In this document: positions 43,937-52,595 of the stretch, piece after piece | How the letters are laid out: each line of letters opens with the position of its first letter | Position numbering within the stretch: position 1 is the stretch's first letter | Origin: Desulfospira joergensenii DSM 10085 | GTDB taxonomy: Bacteria; Desulfobacterota; Desulfobacteria; Desulfobacterales; Desulfobacteraceae | Direction: 5' to 3' | DNA length: 64,000 bases | Assembly: GCF_000420085.1 (NCBI RefSeq) | Contig: NZ_ATUG01000002.1 | Coordinates: 2,232,001 to 2,296,000 of the forward strand | Notes under the pieces: model-generated | Told to the model about the DNA's origin: nothing | Seen by the model: the letters and a program-made list of their open reading frames with translations, nothing else | The model's database searches: none | Position numbers and translations under genes: made by a program

Positions 43937-44560
43937 ATGCGATGTTTTAATTTCGGTGAGAAATGGAGAAAAATTCAAGATTCCATAAAAAAGAATACAG
44001 CTATTTACGCTATAGCTTTTCTATTTATATTAATTGTTCTAATTGGGAATTTGGACTTATCTATCGATAAAACTATTTATAGTCTATTTGGGGTTGTATT
44101 GGGTTCTCTAATAACTTCGTTCACAACTATTTCTTCTTCTACACAAAATCGCGAACATCAATTACGGTTGGCGGCAATTGATAAAAGACTTGAGGTCCAC
44201 CAAAAGGCATACTCTATTTGGACACAAATGAGAAAGAAATATCATAATTCTGATCAAATGGATTCTTTTAAAAATGATTTTCAACAGTTTTGGGATAATA
44301 ACTGTTTATACCTTGCACCAAAGGCTAGAAAAGCTATTTGGGATGGTTATCACGATGCTCTTGAATGTTCATTTCTTATAGAGGAACGGTCCACTATAAA
44401 AGGGGATGTTTCGAGAACACGTGAAATAAATGACCGATTATTTGAAAATAGTAAAAAAATTAAATTGGTTGGAGAAGCTATTACCAATGGTGTTGAATTA
44501 CCAGCTATCAACGAAGAGCTTGAACTACCAGGCGAAAATGTAGAAGCTTCCCAAAAGTAA
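43937..44560 (+). CDS. Two-helix membrane protein with cytoplasmic coiled domain (island gene)
   Basis: About 207 residues from an ATG with GGAG upstream. Two membrane helices (about 18-38 and 46-66) are followed by a charged helical region with HQLRLAAIDKRLEVHQKAYSIW and then FWDNNCLYLAPKARKAIWDGYHDA. The pattern of paired helices plus HQ-A--IW and W-NNCLYL-P-AR recurs in small unnamed bacterial membrane proteins in my memory, but I know no tested function. Base composition is AT-rich, unlike the U32 copy and waaA on either side, which points to horizontal transfer. A 2-TM effector role next to the ATPase-nuclease gene is conceivable. Confidence 0.7.
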   Translation: MRCFNFGEKWRKIQDSIKKNTAIYAIAFLFILIVLIGNLDLSIDKTIYSLFGVVLGSLITSFTTISSSTQNREHQLRLAAIDKRLEVHQKAYSIWTQMRKKYHNSDQMDSFKNDFQQFWDNNCLYLAPKARKAIWDGYHDALECSFLIEERSTIKGDVSRTREINDRLFENSKKIKLVGEAITNGVELPAINEELELPGENVEASQK

Positions 44561-44922
44561 GTTAACTAAAAACTAAAGATATAGAGAATACATTTTATAG
44601 GATATAAGGTTCTGATACTCTGGCTAAAATCGGAACCAATAAAAAATTTCGAAAACCACACCGGATCTATATACATAGTCAACATCTCGAAGTCTTCAAG
44701 ATATCGACACAAATCAAAACAAAATTACATCAAAAACTGAAGCAATTTAAATCATCATTATATTAATCCAAGCTTGCATTCTTTTTATGAAAACTATAAT
44801 TCCTTATGATGAATTCGAATACATTATGCTTTGATGTGACTTAAATGAAATATTTTGGAATGGGTTGCCTGTCATTCAAAAAAATTATTGTAAAAGAATC
44901 GTGAAAGAATCAAGGAGGCAGT
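44561..44922. other. AT-rich intergenic region in the island
   Basis: Between the two island genes. The only notable content is a 48-codon basic frame from a CTG at 44620 to 44766 (LAKIGTNKKFRKPH...), with no ATG/GTG/TTG start. No terminator or repeat is evident. Confidence 0.4.
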
Positions 44923-46950
44923 TTGAGTCTATATACTAATTTGCAGGGACGGGTAAGGAATACAAATCTTCCAAAAAGTCACGGATTACAGCCTATTTTC
45001 GAGGCAGTTGTAAATTCCATACATGCGTTAGAAGACAGAAAAAACTTATCCACAAGCGGCAAAATAACTTTACAGATAAAGAGGGACAATCAATCACCGC
45101 TTGATTTAGATGTGAGTCACCCCGCCGGGGAAATAAAAGGGTTTATTGTTGAAGACAACGGACTTGGATTTAATGATGCCAATTTGAAGTCCTTTGAAAC
45201 GCTTGATTCTGAATACAAAATTGATAAAGGCTGTAGAGGCGTTGGACGGTTGCTGTGGTTGAAAGCCTTCCGAAACGTTAACATCAATAGTGTATTCGAG
45301 GATTCTGGTGCCCGGTTGAAAAACCGGATAATCAAATTTGATGTCCAGGAAGGCGTTAAAATAGTCGAAGAAAGCTATTTGCCCAGAGGAGAAATAAAAA
45401 CATGTGTTCATTTAGAAGGCTTTGAACAAAAATATAGCGTTTACACGCCAAAAACAATTGATTCTATTGCCCATGCATTGCTTGAACACTGTCTGTGGTA
45501 TTTCGTAAGACCAGAAGGGATACCTTTAGTCACAATTCTTGATACAGATTCAGAAGTGAATCTCAATGATTTGTATGATGACTATATGTGTGAATCGGCA
45601 TATGCAGAGACGATTAAAATAAAAGAGTATGATTTCGATTTAACGCATATCAAATTTCGGGCATCCTCAAATAAAAAGCATGGGTTGGCTCTCTGTGCAT
45701 CTAATCGATTGGTCATTGAAGAGAATATCAATGGAAAGATAACCGGCCTTCACGGCAAAATTTCAGATGATAAAGGCGAGTTTGCATATTGCTGTTATGT
45801 CTCTTCTCCATATTTAGACAAAAGAGTCCGTGCTGAGAGAACTTCATTTGATATTGAAAAAGAAATTGATGGGCTTTTTTCTGAGACTGAAATTTCTTTG
45901 AATGAAATTCGTGAAAAAGTTTTGGAACGTTCAAAAGTATATTTAGAGGATTATCTTAAAACCAATATTAAAGCCGGGCAGGAACGAGTAAATAATTTTA
46001 TTGACGAAAAGGCACCTCGTTATCGTTCAATCGTTCCACACATTGAAGAAGAAAAATTAGCTGTTGATCCGAATATTACAGATAAGGAGTTGGACCTGCT
46101 CCTTCATAAACAATATGCCGAAATTGAAAGAGGAATGCTTGAACAGGGGCATGAAATAATGACAAATTTTGAAGGAGACTTTGAAACTTATAAAGAACGG
46201 TTATTTAAGTATTTAAAGACAGCTGAAGATATAAAAAAATCGGATTTGGCAAATTATGTGTCCCATCGAAGGGTAATAATTGATTTGATGGAAAAGGCCA
46301 TCCAGAGAACTGAAACTGGAAAATATGAAAAAGAAGAGCTTATTCATAAGTTGATAATGCCAATGCAAATGGATTCAAATGCCTCACCAATAGACACGTT
46401 TAACCTGTGGCTTGTTGATGAACGTCTTGCCTTTCATAACTATTTAGCTTCGGACAGGACATTAAACTCAATGCCTATAACCGGTGATACGTCAACTAAA
46501 GAACCTGATATATGTGCACTGAACGTCTGCGATAACCCCCTCCTTTTTTCTGACACTCAATCACTTCCACTGGCTTCAATTACAGTCATTGAAATAAAGA
46601 GGCCAATGCGAAATGATGCTAAAGCTGGTGAGGAAAAAGACCCAATAGAACAGGCTCTTGGATACCTTAATAGGATAAGGAATGGAAAAGTAAAGACATT
46701 TAACGGCAGACCGATTCCAAATTCCAAAGATATTCCTGGATATTGTTATATCATTTGCGATTTAACCGAAAGTATTGTTGAAAGATGTAGGTTTAATGAT
46801 TTAACACCGTCACGAGATCATTTGGGGTTTTTTGGTTATCATAAATTTTATAAAGCATACATAGAAGTGATTTCATTTGATAAGTTGGTCAAGTCTGCCA
46901 AAGAAAGAAATCGAGCATTTTTTGATAAACTTGGATTACCGACAAATTGA
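44923..46950 (+). CDS. GHKL ATPase fused to a PD-(D/E)xK nuclease domain
   Basis: 675 residues from a TTG start with AAGGAGG 5 bases upstream. The N-terminal domain has all GHKL (Hsp90/MutL/MORC-type) ATP-binding motifs: N box Glu27 and Asn31 in EAVVNSIHAL, the DxGxG-type loop VEDNGLGF (77-83) and the glycine loop GCRGVGRL (103-110). A middle region follows, with a long helical part (about 315-490). The C-terminal part has PD at 528-529, IEIK (Glu557, Lys559) and a QxxxY-type motif EQALGY (Gln577, Tyr581), the spacing expected of a PD-(D/E)xK nuclease. ATP binding and DNA cutting in one protein suggests phage or plasmid defence; bacterial GHKL/MORC-like proteins occur in restriction systems. 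AT-rich, probably transferred. Confidence 0.85.
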   Translation: MSLYTNLQGRVRNTNLPKSHGLQPIFEAVVNSIHALEDRKNLSTSGKITLQIKRDNQSPLDLDVSHPAGEIKGFIVEDNGLGFNDANLKSFETLDSEYKIDKGCRGVGRLLWLKAFRNVNINSVFEDSGARLKNRIIKFDVQEGVKIVEESYLPRGEIKTCVHLEGFEQKYSVYTPKTIDSIAHALLEHCLWYFVRPEGIPLVTILDTDSEVNLNDLYDDYMCESAYAETIKIKEYDFDLTHIKFRASSNKKHGLALCASNRLVIEENINGKITGLHGKISDDKGEFAYCCYVSSPYLDKRVRAERTSFDIEKEIDGLFSETEISLNEIREKVLERSKVYLEDYLKTNIKAGQERVNNFIDEKAPRYRSIVPHIEEEKLAVDPNITDKELDLLLHKQYAEIERGMLEQGHEIMTNFEGDFETYKERLFKYLKTAEDIKKSDLANYVSHRRVIIDLMEKAIQRTETGKYEKEELIHKLIMPMQMDSNASPIDTFNLWLVDERLAFHNYLASDRTLNSMPITGDTSTKEPDICALNVCDNPLLFSDTQSLPLASITVIEIKRPMRNDAKAGEEKDPIEQALGYLNRIRNGKVKTFNGRPIPNSKDIPGYCYIICDLTESIVERCRFNDLTPSRDHLGFFGYHKFYKAYIEVISFDKLVKSAKERNRAFFDKLGLPTN

Positions 46951-47272
46951 AACCATTCGCACTACAGTCCCTAATCGCAACCCGTTCAACTTCAATCTCT
47001 GCCATTTTTAATCAAAGGTATTTTCTCCATAATGTTTTTAATGACATATCCGGAGGAGGCGAGCACTTCTGGCTATAGTCCGCACATTTTCTCAAATTTT
47101 CAAAGTGAATGATTTTTGCGTTCGTTTTGACTGTCCCAGGCAAGCACTACCGGTATTGTTGAATGCTTTTTCAAGAATTGTCCATCTACCACATATTGTG
47201 TCGGTATCGAAAAACCAGGTTGAAGTAAGTCACCTAAACACCTTCAGCCTATTTACCTGAAAATCTTAGGTG
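46951..47272. other. Right end of the AT-rich island, no gene recognised
   Basis: AT-rich DNA between the ATPase-nuclease gene and waaA, convergent genes. A minus-strand open stretch of about 47 codons (about 47100-47245) lacks a start codon. No attachment site or tRNA was seen. Confidence 0.4.
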
Positions 47273-48604
47273 TCATCCTTGATTTTTCAGGCTTTCGAGA
47301 ATGGCTTGGCAGGCCAGATCTGTCCCGCCCCGGCGGGAGCCAATATAAGCCGCAGCCTTTTGTCTGAGGCTTCCCCGGTCCGGTGGATTTTCCAGCAAGG
47401 AGACCATGGCCTGGGCCGCTTCATGCCAGTTTCTCTTTTTGCATACGATGTTCCGGTCAAAGAGGGATTGGCCCACCCAGGAAAAATCGTCCCAGAAGGG
47501 TCCGGTCACTGTGGGGGCTCCCTGGATCACCGGTTCAAGAAAATTCTGCCCTCCCAGGGGCTTGAGGCTGCCGCCCACAAATACGGCGGATGCAAGGGGA
47601 AAGGCTGCCCGCATCTCTCCGAACCGGTCCCAGAGGATGATATTGGGCTTTTTCAAAGGGGTTCCGGGTAGGTTTTCCAGTTCAGACCTCAGGATAAAGT
47701 CAAACCGAAGGGTTTTCAGATGTTTTTTCCAGGCCTTGATCCTGTGCATGTGCCTGGGGAAGACCCCAATGACCTGGTCCGGGTACCGGTTCAATAGATG
47801 GCGGATCATCCGGATGCCCTGTTTTTCCTCCTGCCGCCTCAGGGAGGCCAGGATGGAAAATCTTGCACCCCCGGGGAGAAAGGCGGCCAGTTTGTCTTTT
47901 AGATCTGACCGGGTCCGGTGGTCATCCTGCACCTCCATGGAGTCAAATTTGATATTGGGCATGGTGGAGAGTTTTGACACCGGGAAAATGGTCCCGTATC
48001 GAAGGGCGTCCGGATCTGAAATGGCCAGGACGCGGTCCGGGGCAAGGGCTGACCATAAAAATTTGGTGAGCCGATAATGGCGAAAACTTTTTTTGGACAT
48101 CCTGGCATTGAGGATAAGGGTCTGGATTCGGTTTTTTTTCAGGCGATAAAACAGGGCCGGCCAGATTTCGGTCTCCAAAAGGACCATCACCCTGGGGGAG
48201 ATCTGGTCAATGACCTCTTCCACAATATCGGGAAGGTCAAAGGGAAAATAGGATGTCCGGATAAGAAGGGTTCCGGCCGGGGCTCCCAGGGCCGAATCCC
48301 GGGAAAGACCTTTTTCAAGGATCTCCATGCCCTGGGCCGTGGTGGTGGTGACCAGGATCCGGGTCTTTGTTCCGGGGCGGAATCCTTTTAAAATGGAAAG
48401 GGCAAGAAAGGCTTCCCCGGCCGAGGCCGCCTGTATCCAGATGTCGGACTTTGGAAAGGCAGCCGGGTTCAGCCGCTGATTAAATGTGGGACTCAGCCGT
48501 CGGTTCCTTCGTAAAAAAGGAAGGACTGCCCGCCACATGATATTGTAAAACCTGAAAAAATTGGGTATAAAGGCACACTTTGTCATGGGGGAGTATGCTC
48601 TCAT
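47273..48604 (-). CDS. waaA: 3-deoxy-D-manno-octulosonic acid (Kdo) transferase
   Basis: Transfers Kdo to lipid A precursor at the inner membrane. 443 residues: an N-terminal membrane-associated segment, IWIQAASAGEAFLALSIL with the motif around the catalytic Glu, LLETEIWPALF and LNARMS of the acceptor domain, then the GT-B C-terminal domain with VFVGGSLKPLGGQNFLEPVIQGAPTVTGP, diagnostic of WaaA/KdtA. Start could also be the ATG 6 codons later (48586). Divergent from msbA with a 44-base gap, an LPS gene pair. Confidence 0.93.
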   Translation of the reverse strand: MRAYSPMTKCAFIPNFFRFYNIMWRAVLPFLRRNRRLSPTFNQRLNPAAFPKSDIWIQAASAGEAFLALSILKGFRPGTKTRILVTTTTAQGMEILEKGLSRDSALGAPAGTLLIRTSYFPFDLPDIVEEVIDQISPRVMVLLETEIWPALFYRLKKNRIQTLILNARMSKKSFRHYRLTKFLWSALAPDRVLAISDPDALRYGTIFPVSKLSTMPNIKFDSMEVQDDHRTRSDLKDKLAAFLPGGARFSILASLRRQEEKQGIRMIRHLLNRYPDQVIGVFPRHMHRIKAWKKHLKTLRFDFILRSELENLPGTPLKKPNIILWDRFGEMRAAFPLASAVFVGGSLKPLGGQNFLEPVIQGAPTVTGPFWDDFSWVGQSLFDRNIVCKKRNWHEAAQAMVSLLENPPDRGSLRQKAAAYIGSRRGGTDLACQAILESLKNQG

Positions 48605-48648
48605 GTTTTACCAATATTGACAATAGACTATCCAAAATATAAAATTTT

Positions 48649-50427
48649 ATGAAAATGCAAAAAAAAGTCCTGTCCAAATCCAGGCAGAAAAAGATCCTCG
48701 AACTGGTTTCCGGGTACTGGAGAAGGCTGGCCCTGGCCGCTCTGTTCATGATTCTTGTTGCCGGGGCCAACGGGGCCATGGCCATGCTGGTCAAGCCGGT
48801 GATGGATGATATCTTCATTGCCCGGAACCGGGAAATGCTCCTGCTTATTCCCGGGCTGGCGGTTCTGGTGTTTCTGCTCAAGGGCATCGGTTCCTTCGGG
48901 TCTGAATACCTGATGAACTATATCGGGGAAAAGATCATCCGGTATTTCCGGGAAGCACTCTATGAAAAGATCACTGAGATGCCCATTGCCTTTATCCACC
49001 GGGAAAAAACAGGGGCCCTCATGTCCAGAATCACCAATGACGTGAACATCGTCAAGGGCATGGTTTCCACGGCGGTGATCAACGTGTTCAAGGATTTTTT
49101 CTCGGTAATCGCTTTTTTATGCGTGATCTTTTACCGGGACTGGCAGCTGGCCTGCGGTGCCTTTCTTGTCCTGCCCCTGGCATTTTATCCCATCCTGATC
49201 TTCGGCCGCAGGGTGAGACGGTTCTCCACGGGAACCCAGGAGACCATGGCCGATCTCAACTCCTTTCTCCACGAGACATTCACCGGGGCCAAGATTATCA
49301 AAATCTTCTGCCTGGAACCCTTTGAGATCACCCGGTTCAAGGAAAAAACCCGGCTCCTCTTCCGCCTGGAGATGAAAAAGATGGTTGCCCGGGCCCTGTC
49401 TTCCCCGGTCATGGAATTTTTAGGGGGATTGGGCATTGCATTCATCATCTGGTTCGGTGGATTGCGGGTGATCAACGGCACCTCCACACCGGGCATTTTT
49501 TTCTCTTTTTTAACCGCAGTCATGATGCTCTACGATCCGGTTAAGAAATTGTCCGGGCTCAACAATACTATCCAGGAAGGAGCCGCCGCCGCCACCCGGA
49601 TATTCGACATCCTGGAGCAGGAACAGACCATTGAGGAAAAAGAGGATCCCACATTGCTTGAGGGAAAGGCCTTTGACGTGGAGTTTGATCATGTCTCCTT
49701 TTCCTACGGCCCCGGCGAAGAAGACGCCTTAAAAGAGATCAACCTCAAGATCGCCCCGGGAGAAGTTCTGGCCCTGGTGGGCATGAGCGGGGGAGGAAAG
49801 ACCAGCCTGGTCAATCTGGTGCCCAGGCTGTACGACGTTACCCGGGGCCAGGTTAAGATCGGGGGAATTGATGTCCGGGACCTGTCCGTGGCTTCCCTGA
49901 GAAAGCATATCTCCATCGTAACCCAGGAGCCCATTCTCTTTAACGAGAGCGTCAGGGACAATATCCGTTACGGCCGCATGGATGCCACGGACCGGGAGAT
50001 CGAGGATGCGGCCCGGGCCGCCTATGCCCATGATTTCATCCAGGGCTTTCCCAAGGGATTTGATACCATTATCGGGGAACTGGGCTCCAGGCTCTCCGGA
50101 GGAGAAAAACAGCGGATCTGTATTGCCAGGGCTCTGATCAAGGATGCGCCTATCCTGATCCTGGACGAGGCCACTTCCGCACTGGATTCCGAGGCAGAGC
50201 GGGTGGTTCAGAAGGCCATGGAAAACCTGATGAAGGGCAGGACCTCTTTTGTCATTGCCCATCGGCTTTCCACCATTGACTATGCCTCCAGGATCATCCT
50301 GCTCAAGGGCGGCCAGATCGTCGAGCAGGGCAGCCATGAAGATCTCATGGACAAAAAAGGAGAGTATTACAAACTCCAGATCATGCAAAAGAACACGGTG
50401 GAACCGGACCCAACCCGGGAAGAATAA
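48649..50427 (+). CDS. msbA: Lipid A export ABC transporter MsbA
   Basis: Fused half-transporter flipping lipid A-core across the inner membrane. 592 residues: six-helix transmembrane domain (about 20-320) and nucleotide-binding domain (about 345-580) with Walker A GMSGGGKTS, signature LSGGEKQR, Walker B PILILDEATSALD and H-loop IAHRLST. The long MsbA-like domain arrangement and its place opposite waaA support lipid A as substrate over a generic multidrug exporter. Confidence 0.92.
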   Translation: MKMQKKVLSKSRQKKILELVSGYWRRLALAALFMILVAGANGAMAMLVKPVMDDIFIARNREMLLLIPGLAVLVFLLKGIGSFGSEYLMNYIGEKIIRYFREALYEKITEMPIAFIHREKTGALMSRITNDVNIVKGMVSTAVINVFKDFFSVIAFLCVIFYRDWQLACGAFLVLPLAFYPILIFGRRVRRFSTGTQETMADLNSFLHETFTGAKIIKIFCLEPFEITRFKEKTRLLFRLEMKKMVARALSSPVMEFLGGLGIAFIIWFGGLRVINGTSTPGIFFSFLTAVMMLYDPVKKLSGLNNTIQEGAAAATRIFDILEQEQTIEEKEDPTLLEGKAFDVEFDHVSFSYGPGEEDALKEINLKIAPGEVLALVGMSGGGKTSLVNLVPRLYDVTRGQVKIGGIDVRDLSVASLRKHISIVTQEPILFNESVRDNIRYGRMDATDREIEDAARAAYAHDFIQGFPKGFDTIIGELGSRLSGGEKQRICIARALIKDAPILILDEATSALDSEAERVVQKAMENLMKGRTSFVIAHRLSTIDYASRIILLKGGQIVEQGSHEDLMDKKGEYYKLQIMQKNTVEPDPTREE

Positions 50428-50438
50428 TAAAACCTGGC

Positions 50439-50470
50439 CGAAGGTCCAAAGCCCAGGGCTTCAACCTTCG
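50439..50470 (+). terminator. Possible attenuating hairpin after msbA
   Basis: CGAAGGT...ACCTTCG outer arms (50439-50445, 50464-50470) enclose an inner AAGCC/GGCTT stem. Followed only by a short CCTTTA, so termination would be partial. Confidence 0.35.
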
Positions 50471-50503
50471 CCTTTAGACATTTAGCTTAAAATCGGAGAA
50501 AAT

Positions 50504-50686
50504 ATGGGCGTTTCAAAAGAACTGCTGGAAATTCTGGTCTGCCCCAAATGCAAGGGCGAGATCGAGCTTACCCCAAAAGAGGACGGACTGATCTGCAAAG
50601 CCTGCAGCCTGGTCTATGAGATCCGGGATGATATTCCCATCATGCTGGTGGAGGAAGCCCTTCCCTACAAGGGGAATTCCGAGTAA
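50504..50686 (+). CDS. Trm112-family small zinc-ribbon protein
   Basis: 60 residues with CPKCKG and CKACSLVYEIRDDIPIML, the C-x2-C/C-x2-C zinc ribbon of Trm112/YcaR proteins. In eukaryotes and archaea Trm112 activates methyltransferases; the bacterial role is not established. Often encoded close to LPS genes, as here, between msbA and DUF4416. A GGAG site precedes the ATG. Confidence 0.85.
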   Translation: MGVSKELLEILVCPKCKGEIELTPKEDGLICKACSLVYEIRDDIPIMLVEEALPYKGNSE

Positions 50687-50688
50687 GA

Positions 50689-51225
50689 ATGAGCATCCCC
50701 AAACCCCCGGACCCGGCCAAACTGGTGATTTCCGTTTTCATGAAGGATAAGGCCGTTCTGGAAACCCTGTTTGAAAGGCTTGAACAGATCGGCGGGCCCG
50801 TGGACATGATCTCAAAGTGGCTGGATTTTGATTTTACGGACTACTATTACCGGGAGATGGGCTTTCCCCTTTTCCGCCGGGTGATCGCCTTTAAGGAGCT
50901 GATCGGCCAGGACGACCTGTCCCGGATCAAGCTTTCCACCAATGAGCTGGAAAAGGAAAATGAATCCGGGGGAAGGAGACAGGTGAATATTGATCCGGGA
51001 TATCTGCTCTCTTCCAGGTTCATCCTGGCCACGGGCAAGGATTATTCCCACAGGATCTATATCGGGGATCAGATCTATGGGGACCTGACCCTGATGTACA
51101 CGGGCCAGGGATTTAAACCGCTGGAATGGACCTATCCGGATTATCGTTCAAAGCAAGTTACGGATTTTCTTGAAAAAATCAGGAATAAATATATTCTGGA
51201 CCTAAAGGGAAGAAAAAACAAATGA
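50689..51225 (+). CDS. DUF4416-family protein
   Basis: 178 residues starting 2 bases after the Trm112-like gene. Contains LVISVFMKDKAVLETLFERL, the aromatic-rich FDFTDYYYREMGFPLFRRVIAFKELI and the end YTGQGFKPLEWTYPDYRS, which match DUF4416, a family common in deltaproteobacteria and of unknown function. Overlaps yicC by four bases (ATGA). Confidence 0.85.
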   Translation: MSIPKPPDPAKLVISVFMKDKAVLETLFERLEQIGGPVDMISKWLDFDFTDYYYREMGFPLFRRVIAFKELIGQDDLSRIKLSTNELEKENESGGRRQVNIDPGYLLSSRFILATGKDYSHRIYIGDQIYGDLTLMYTGQGFKPLEWTYPDYRSKQVTDFLEKIRNKYILDLKGRKNK

Positions 51226-52118
51226 TAAAAAGCATGACCGCCTTTGCAAAGGCCAGCGAATCCTCCGGGCATATCACGGCAGATGCCACCATCCGGTCCT
51301 ATAATTCAAGGTTTCTGGATTTTGCCCTGCACCTGCCTGAAATCTGTCAGCCCTTTGAAGAGGAGATCAAGAAGATCATATCCGGGCTTCACCAGAGGGG
51401 CCGGATTGAAGTCCGGATCAATATTGAGGATGACTCCACAGAGCCGGATCTTTATCAGGCCGACATGGTCCGGGCAGAATCCTATTTCAGGGTTTTGACC
51501 CAGATCAGGGAGCATCTTCAACTGGAATCCGGTCCCACCCTGGACCAGGTATTGTCTGCCAGAAATTTGATCCAGCCGGCCAAAAAGGAGATTGATGCGG
51601 CACTTCTGTGGGAGGCCGTGTCCGGTGCGGTTGAGTCGGCTTCCGCAGATCTGGACCGGATGAGGTGCAGGGAAGGGGAGAACCTTTACAAGGACCTGGC
51701 CGGCCGCATGGATTTTATTGAAAAAAGCCTGGCCGGGGTTGAGACCCTTGCAAAGGAGATTCCCAAAATTTACAGGAAAAGACTCATGGAAAGGCTGGAC
51801 CGGATTACCGCAGATATAAATTCCAGGGATTCCGTTCAGATCGATCCGGTTCGCCTGGCCCAGGAAGCCGCCATCCTGGCCGATAAAAGCGATGTCTCTG
51901 AAGAGATCGTCCGACTCCACAGTCACATCAAGCAGTTCAGGGAGGTCATGGACTCCGGAGATTCCCAGGGCAGAAAACTCAATTTTTTAATTCAGGAATT
52001 CAACCGGGAATTCAACACCATCGGTTCCAAGGCCGGCCATGCCGATCTTTCCCACAGGGTGGTGGATCTTAAATCAGAGCTTGAAAAGATCCGGGAGCAG
52101 GTTCAGAATATTGAATGA
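51222..52118 (+). CDS. YicC-family endoribonuclease
   Basis: 298 residues. Starts with the YicC N-terminal motif MIKSMTAFAKA and NSRFLDFALHLPE, and ends with the DUF1732 motif SQGRKLNFLIQEFNREFNTIGSKAG. Characterised YicC proteins are RNA endonucleases. Start coupled to DUF4416 by ATGA overlap. Lies upstream of remA and gmk, a widely conserved order. Confidence 0.92.
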   Translation: MIKSMTAFAKASESSGHITADATIRSYNSRFLDFALHLPEICQPFEEEIKKIISGLHQRGRIEVRINIEDDSTEPDLYQADMVRAESYFRVLTQIREHLQLESGPTLDQVLSARNLIQPAKKEIDAALLWEAVSGAVESASADLDRMRCREGENLYKDLAGRMDFIEKSLAGVETLAKEIPKIYRKRLMERLDRITADINSRDSVQIDPVRLAQEAAILADKSDVSEEIVRLHSHIKQFREVMDSGDSQGRKLNFLIQEFNREFNTIGSKAGHADLSHRVVDLKSELEKIREQVQNIE

Positions 52119-52159
52119 TAAGGGTTCGGGAAACGATGTTTGGACGAAGGCTTGCCCAT

Positions 52160-52240
52160 ATGCAAGGCGCAAGGGATTTTTAGACCGGAGCGTACTATAG
52201 TACGTGAGGATCTGAAAATCCTGCAGCAACGCCGGTTATG
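52160..52240. repeat. Long imperfect hairpin, REP-like intergenic element
   Basis: Between yicC and remA. Centre is a perfect 14-bp palindrome CGTACTATAGTACG (52191-52204). Around it GGATTTTTAGACC pairs with GGATCTGAAAATCC (about 52174-52222), and further out GGCG pairs with CGCC, so an RNA would fold into one long stem. The form is that of dispersed palindromic elements. Confidence 0.7.
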
Positions 52241-52281
52241 GGAGAGATTTCGTTCAAACCTAACAAATAGGAATAAATGAT

Positions 52282-52548
52282 ATGGAACAGGTCCTACTGA
52301 ACATCGGTTTTGGCAATACAGTCGTGGCAGAGAGGGTTGTGGCCATCCTTTCTCCCAATTCATCCCCCATGAAGCGTCTCAAGGACGAGGCAAAGGAGGA
52401 GCGCAGCCTCATCGATGTCACCCACGGCAGAAAAACCCGGGCCATTATTCTCACGGATTCCAATCACGTGATTTTGTCCGCCATCCAGGCTGAAACCGTG
52501 TCATCCCGGTTTGAAGCCCTGATGAAAGATGAGAAAGAAGAAAAATAA
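52282..52548 (+). CDS. RemA-like (DUF370) small regulator
   Basis: 88 residues: VLLNIGFGNTVVAERVVAILSPNSSPMKRL and LIDVTHGRKTRAIILTDSNHVILSAIQAET, the whole-length pattern of DUF370/RemA. In Bacillus RemA binds DNA and activates biofilm-matrix genes; in proteobacteria the role is not established. Sits between yicC and gmk. Confidence 0.9.
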   Translation: MEQVLLNIGFGNTVVAERVVAILSPNSSPMKRLKDEAKEERSLIDVTHGRKTRAIILTDSNHVILSAIQAETVSSRFEALMKDEKEEK

Positions 52549-52595
52549 GCGGTCCCGGCCCTGGAAACAAAAGATAAGATCAGACAGGAAAACAA

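Noticed and set aside
47100..47245. Minus-strand stretch reading LLQPGFSIPTQYVVDG in the island
   Set aside because: No start codon, short, no recognised family; possible remnant only.
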